Below are positions 4,378 to 6,167 of a DNA stretch of 6,167 nt, one piece after another. Origin of the DNA: an uncultured Verrucomicrobiota bacterium (lineage in GTDB: Bacteria > Verrucomicrobiota > Verrucomicrobiia > Chthoniobacterales > SZAS-18); the NCBI GenBank assembly GCA_937873255.1, contig CALMVM010000571.1, forward strand, positions 3,201-9,367, given 5' to 3'. Both the position numbers and the translations under genes were made by a program. Each line of letters starts with the position of its first letter. Within the stretch, counting starts at the first letter, position 1. The notes under the pieces were generated by a model. That model was not told the DNA's origin. It ran no database searches and worked only from the letters and a program-made list of their open reading frames with translations.

Positions 4378-6167
4378 TCAATTATTTGTTGGACAATGAT
4401 CTGAACACTCGGATGCAGCGGCCGCTAAGCCTGCTAGGCATACAAACGCACCTGGTCCGCTAGTGGGACATAAAGCCCCGCCGGCAGCCGCAGCTGCCCA
4501 GCAGGCAGCGCGACACGCATTATTTTGTTCATTACGAGGAATACAGTTCCAAAAGTCCCTAAACATATTTCTGGCTTCACTCATCGGTCTGGTAAAACCC
4601 GGCTCCTGATAATGATCTAATCCTTGCGGATCAGTGTTGCTGATTGGATTATTAACGCAGTATTCATATATGTTCATACTGTGCCCTTTAAATCTAACTG
4701 GATCGGTCTGCAAGAACCTGCCCAGCGTTGGCGAATATATCCGGTGGCGGTAGTCGTACACGCCCGCGCTGGCCAGCCACTCTCTTCCGGTGAACAGGAA
4801 CCGGTTGGCGTACGCACTGCCGCCGCCCAGCACCGTGCCCGCTGCATCCCTGACCGTGGGCTGGCCGTACACATCGTAGCTGTACTGCTCGACCACTTGG
4901 CCGCCCGCGTTGGTCAACGCCGCCGTACTGCCCAGCCCGTCGTGCTGGTAGTACACCGTGCCGCTGGCAACCGTGCATGCCAGCAACTCGTCGGTTGCCG
5001 CCCCGTGCACGTAGCGCGCCGTCCGTGCGCCCGCCGCGCTGCCGTACTCGGCCACCAGGTTCCAGCCGTCGTAGTAGAACGCGGCCATGCTCGGCGCGAA
5101 GTTGCTGCCCGCCGGCGTGTAGAGCCAGCGCACGCACCGGTTGCGCGCGTCGTAGCCCAACTGCATCTCCAGCCCGGGACTGCCCCCGCTGGCTGGCCCG
5201 TGCACGCCCACCAAGCGGTTCTGCGCGTCGTAGCTGTAGGTCATCCCCCCCGGGCCGGTTGTCAGGTTGCCGTTGGCGTCGTAGGAGAGCGAGGCCGCCC
5301 CCGCCACCGTGTACTCGTTGAGCGCGTTGGCCGCGTAGCCGCTTGTCACCCCGTCCTGCGTGACGCCCGTGCGGTTGCCCACCGCGTCGTAGACGTAGCC
5401 CTGCTTGTGCTGCGCGCCGCTCGGGTTGGTGGCCGGGTCGGTGGCCCCGTACTGCACGGCTTTGAGCTGGTCGGTCCCGTCGTACTGGTACGCGTCGCCC
5501 AAGCCGCTGGCATAGGTCACGCTGGTGCGGTCGTTGACGTTGTTGTAGTTGTAGGCAAAGGAGGCCAGGGTCGCGCCCCCGCCCTGGTGGACCAGGGAGG
5601 TCAGCCGGTTGGCGTCGTCGTAGGCGTAGGTGACCGCCGTGCCGTTCTCCAAGCTCTTGGCCACCCGGTTGCCCGCCAAGTCGTAGGTATAGGTGGCCAG
5701 GGGCGGCGGCCCGCTCAGGCTGATGTTTTGCAACTGGTTGCGCGTCGTGTAGGCGTAGGCGACCTGCGTGCCGTCCGGGTTGGTGAGCTGCGCGCGGTTG
5801 CCGTCGGCGTCGTACGTGTAGGCCAGCGTCTGGGCCCCGGGATCGCCCCCCGGGTTCTGCGTCTCGCTGGCGAGCTGGCCCGCGTCGTCGTAGGCGTAGG
5901 ACAGCGCGCTGACGCCGTTGTTCATGGTCAGCACCCGGCCCCCCGCGTCGTAGCTGGTGGTCACCTCGGGCGTCAGCCCGTCGTTCCACGCGGCATCGGT
6001 CACGCGGTTGCGCGCGTCGTGGGCGTAGGTCCTCACCTGCCCGGCGCGCGCGGTGTACGTGGCCACGTTGCCGGCGGCATCGTAGCTCCAGTCCTCGTGA
6101 CTGTTGTTGGGGTAGCTCATGCGCGTCTTGCGGTTGCGCGGATCGTAGGTAAAGCCGTAGGCGTTGT
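4378..6167 (-). CDS. Rhs/YD-repeat polymorphic toxin (5' part beyond window)
   Basis: This is the 3' part of a large Rhs gene; about 595 codons are visible and the frame is open to the window edge (NAYGFTYDPRNRKTRMSYPNN), so ATG 6120 is internal and not the true start. The protein is built of YD repeats (WSYDAAGNVATYTAR, YTYDADGNRAQLTNPDG, YVYDAVGNRTGVTQDG and others, roughly one per 20 residues), the fold that forms the hollow shell enclosing the tip. The core end, YYQHDGLGSTAALTNAGGQV through GREWLASAGVYDYRHR, is followed by YSPTLGRFLQTDPVRF and NPISNTDPQGL, the conserved junction. A 79-residue variable tip follows. Rhs proteins are exported toxins used between cells or against hosts; the delivery route (type VI, Tc-like or other) cannot be seen here. 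The small membrane gene follows after 2 bp. Confidence 0.95.
   Translation of the reverse strand, partial: NAYGFTYDPRNRKTRMSYPNNSHEDWSYDAAGNVATYTARAGQVRTYAHDARNRVTDAAWNDGLTPEVTTSYDAGGRVLTMNNGVSALSYAYDDAGQLASETQNPGGDPGAQTLAYTYDADGNRAQLTNPDGTQVAYAYTTRNQLQNISLSGPPPLATYTYDLAGNRVAKSLENGTAVTYAYDDANRLTSLVHQGGGATLASFAYNYNNVNDRTSVTYASGLGDAYQYDGTDQLKAVQYGATDPATNPSGAQHKQGYVYDAVGNRTGVTQDGVTSGYAANALNEYTVAGAASLSYDANGNLTTGPGGMTYSYDAQNRLVGVHGPASGGSPGLEMQLGYDARNRCVRWLYTPAGSNFAPSMAAFYYDGWNLVAEYGSAAGARTARYVHGAATDELLACTVASGTVYYQHDGLGSTAALTNAGGQVVEQYSYDVYGQPTVRDAAGTVLGGGSAYANRFLFTGREWLASAGVYDYRHRIYSPTLGRFLQTDPVRFKGHSMNIYEYCVNNPISNTDPQGLDHYQEPGFTRPMSEARNMFRDFWNCIPRNEQNNACRAACWAAAAAGGALCPTSGPGAFVCLAGLAAAASECSDHCPTNN
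4381..4617 (-). other. Toxin domain 1: 79-residue Cys-rich hydrophobic tip of main Rhs
   Basis: The variable region after DPQGL starts DHYQEPGFTRPMSEARNMFR and ends SECSDHCPTNN. It contains seven cysteines (tip residues 25, 35, 39, 50, 60, 71, 75) and two alanine-rich hydrophobic runs (CRAACWAAAAAGGALC and FVCLAGLAAAA) separated by PTSGPGA, as in a helical hairpin. No enzyme motif is visible and it is short for a catalytic toxin. A membrane-inserting or disulfide-stabilised peptide is an inference; a non-toxic structural tail is an alternative. Base composition shifts towards AT exactly at the junction. Confidence 0.6.
4700..4951 (-). repeat. Rhs core direct repeat, copy A (main gene)
   Basis: This is the partner of 3868-4119, inside the main rhs gene just before its DPQGL junction. 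The block 4741-4872 is the perfectly identical part. To the right the main gene continues with core sequence (TACACCGTGCC), while the other copy switches to the inverted-repeat sequence, which defines the module edge. Confidence 0.95.

Noticed and set aside
4168..4463. Two short plus-strand frames antisense to the small membrane gene
   Set aside because: They have no recognisable features, and the minus-strand frame fits the context (two bases after rhs, two hydrophobic helices).
4694..5989. 431-codon open frame on the minus strand
   Set aside because: It is an alternative frame inside the Rhs YD-repeat region, arginine-rich as expected from frame-shifted reading; the Rhs frame is clearly the real one.
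4985..6167. Tandem-repeat appearance of the Rhs region (recurring GTCGTAG-type motifs), considered as a CRISPR or satellite array
   Set aside because: The recurrences are the coding trace of YD repeats (tyrosine-aspartate codons with variable spacing), not fixed-length repeats and spacers.

Overview
The window is a high-GC, mobile-element-rich and polymorphic-toxin-rich piece of a bacterial chromosome. The IS66 TnpA/TnpB/TnpC sequences and the YD-repeat Rhs core resemble those I associate with Verrucomicrobiota (Opitutales-like). That assignment is by recollection of sequence style, not by search, and is tentative. All intact genes lie on the minus strand; only an IS5-type transposase remnant lies on the plus strand.

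Layout, left to right. (1) 1 to about 2274: an IS66-family insertion sequence, read leftwards as tnpA (2213-1803), tnpB (1809-1456, overlapping tnpA by 7 bp) and tnpC (1399 to beyond the window edge). tnpC starts with TTG and carries a -1 frameshift near 1064-1066. (2) About 2276-2665: the C-terminal half of an IS5-type DDE transposase, cut at its 5' side next to the IS66 end. (3) 2690-3283: an exported protein of unknown family. Its start lies one base after the stop of (4), 3285 to about 4119: a displaced ('orphan') Rhs tip, made of a short piece of Rhs core, a DPMGL junction and a 166-residue toxin domain with an HEFYH zinc-metallopeptidase motif. (5) 4125-4184: an imperfect inverted repeat (AAAAGGGGA type) at the edge of the orphan module. 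(6) 4202-4375: a 57-codon gene for a small protein with two predicted membrane helices, starting 2 bases after the stop of (7), 4378 to beyond 6167: the main Rhs/YD-repeat gene. That gene ends in a DPQGL junction and a 79-residue, cysteine-rich, hydrophobic tip.

How the parts fit. The right two thirds look like a complete Rhs diversification locus. An expressed Rhs core carries one toxin tip, immediately followed by a candidate immunity gene (the small two-helix membrane protein). Behind it sits a second toxin/partner pair attached to a 252-bp duplicated piece of core. The two core copies share a perfectly identical 132-bp block, offset by 832 bp. Because 832 and the two reading frames match, recombination in this block would fuse the main core in frame to the metallopeptidase tip and delete the first tip with its small membrane gene. 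The partner of the metallopeptidase tip carries a signal peptide, so it is predicted to act outside the cytoplasm, which is informative about where that toxin acts. The toxin tips and partner genes are visibly more AT-rich than the Rhs core, as expected for exchangeable cassettes. The IS66 and IS5 sequences are downstream neighbours with no evident role in the toxin system.
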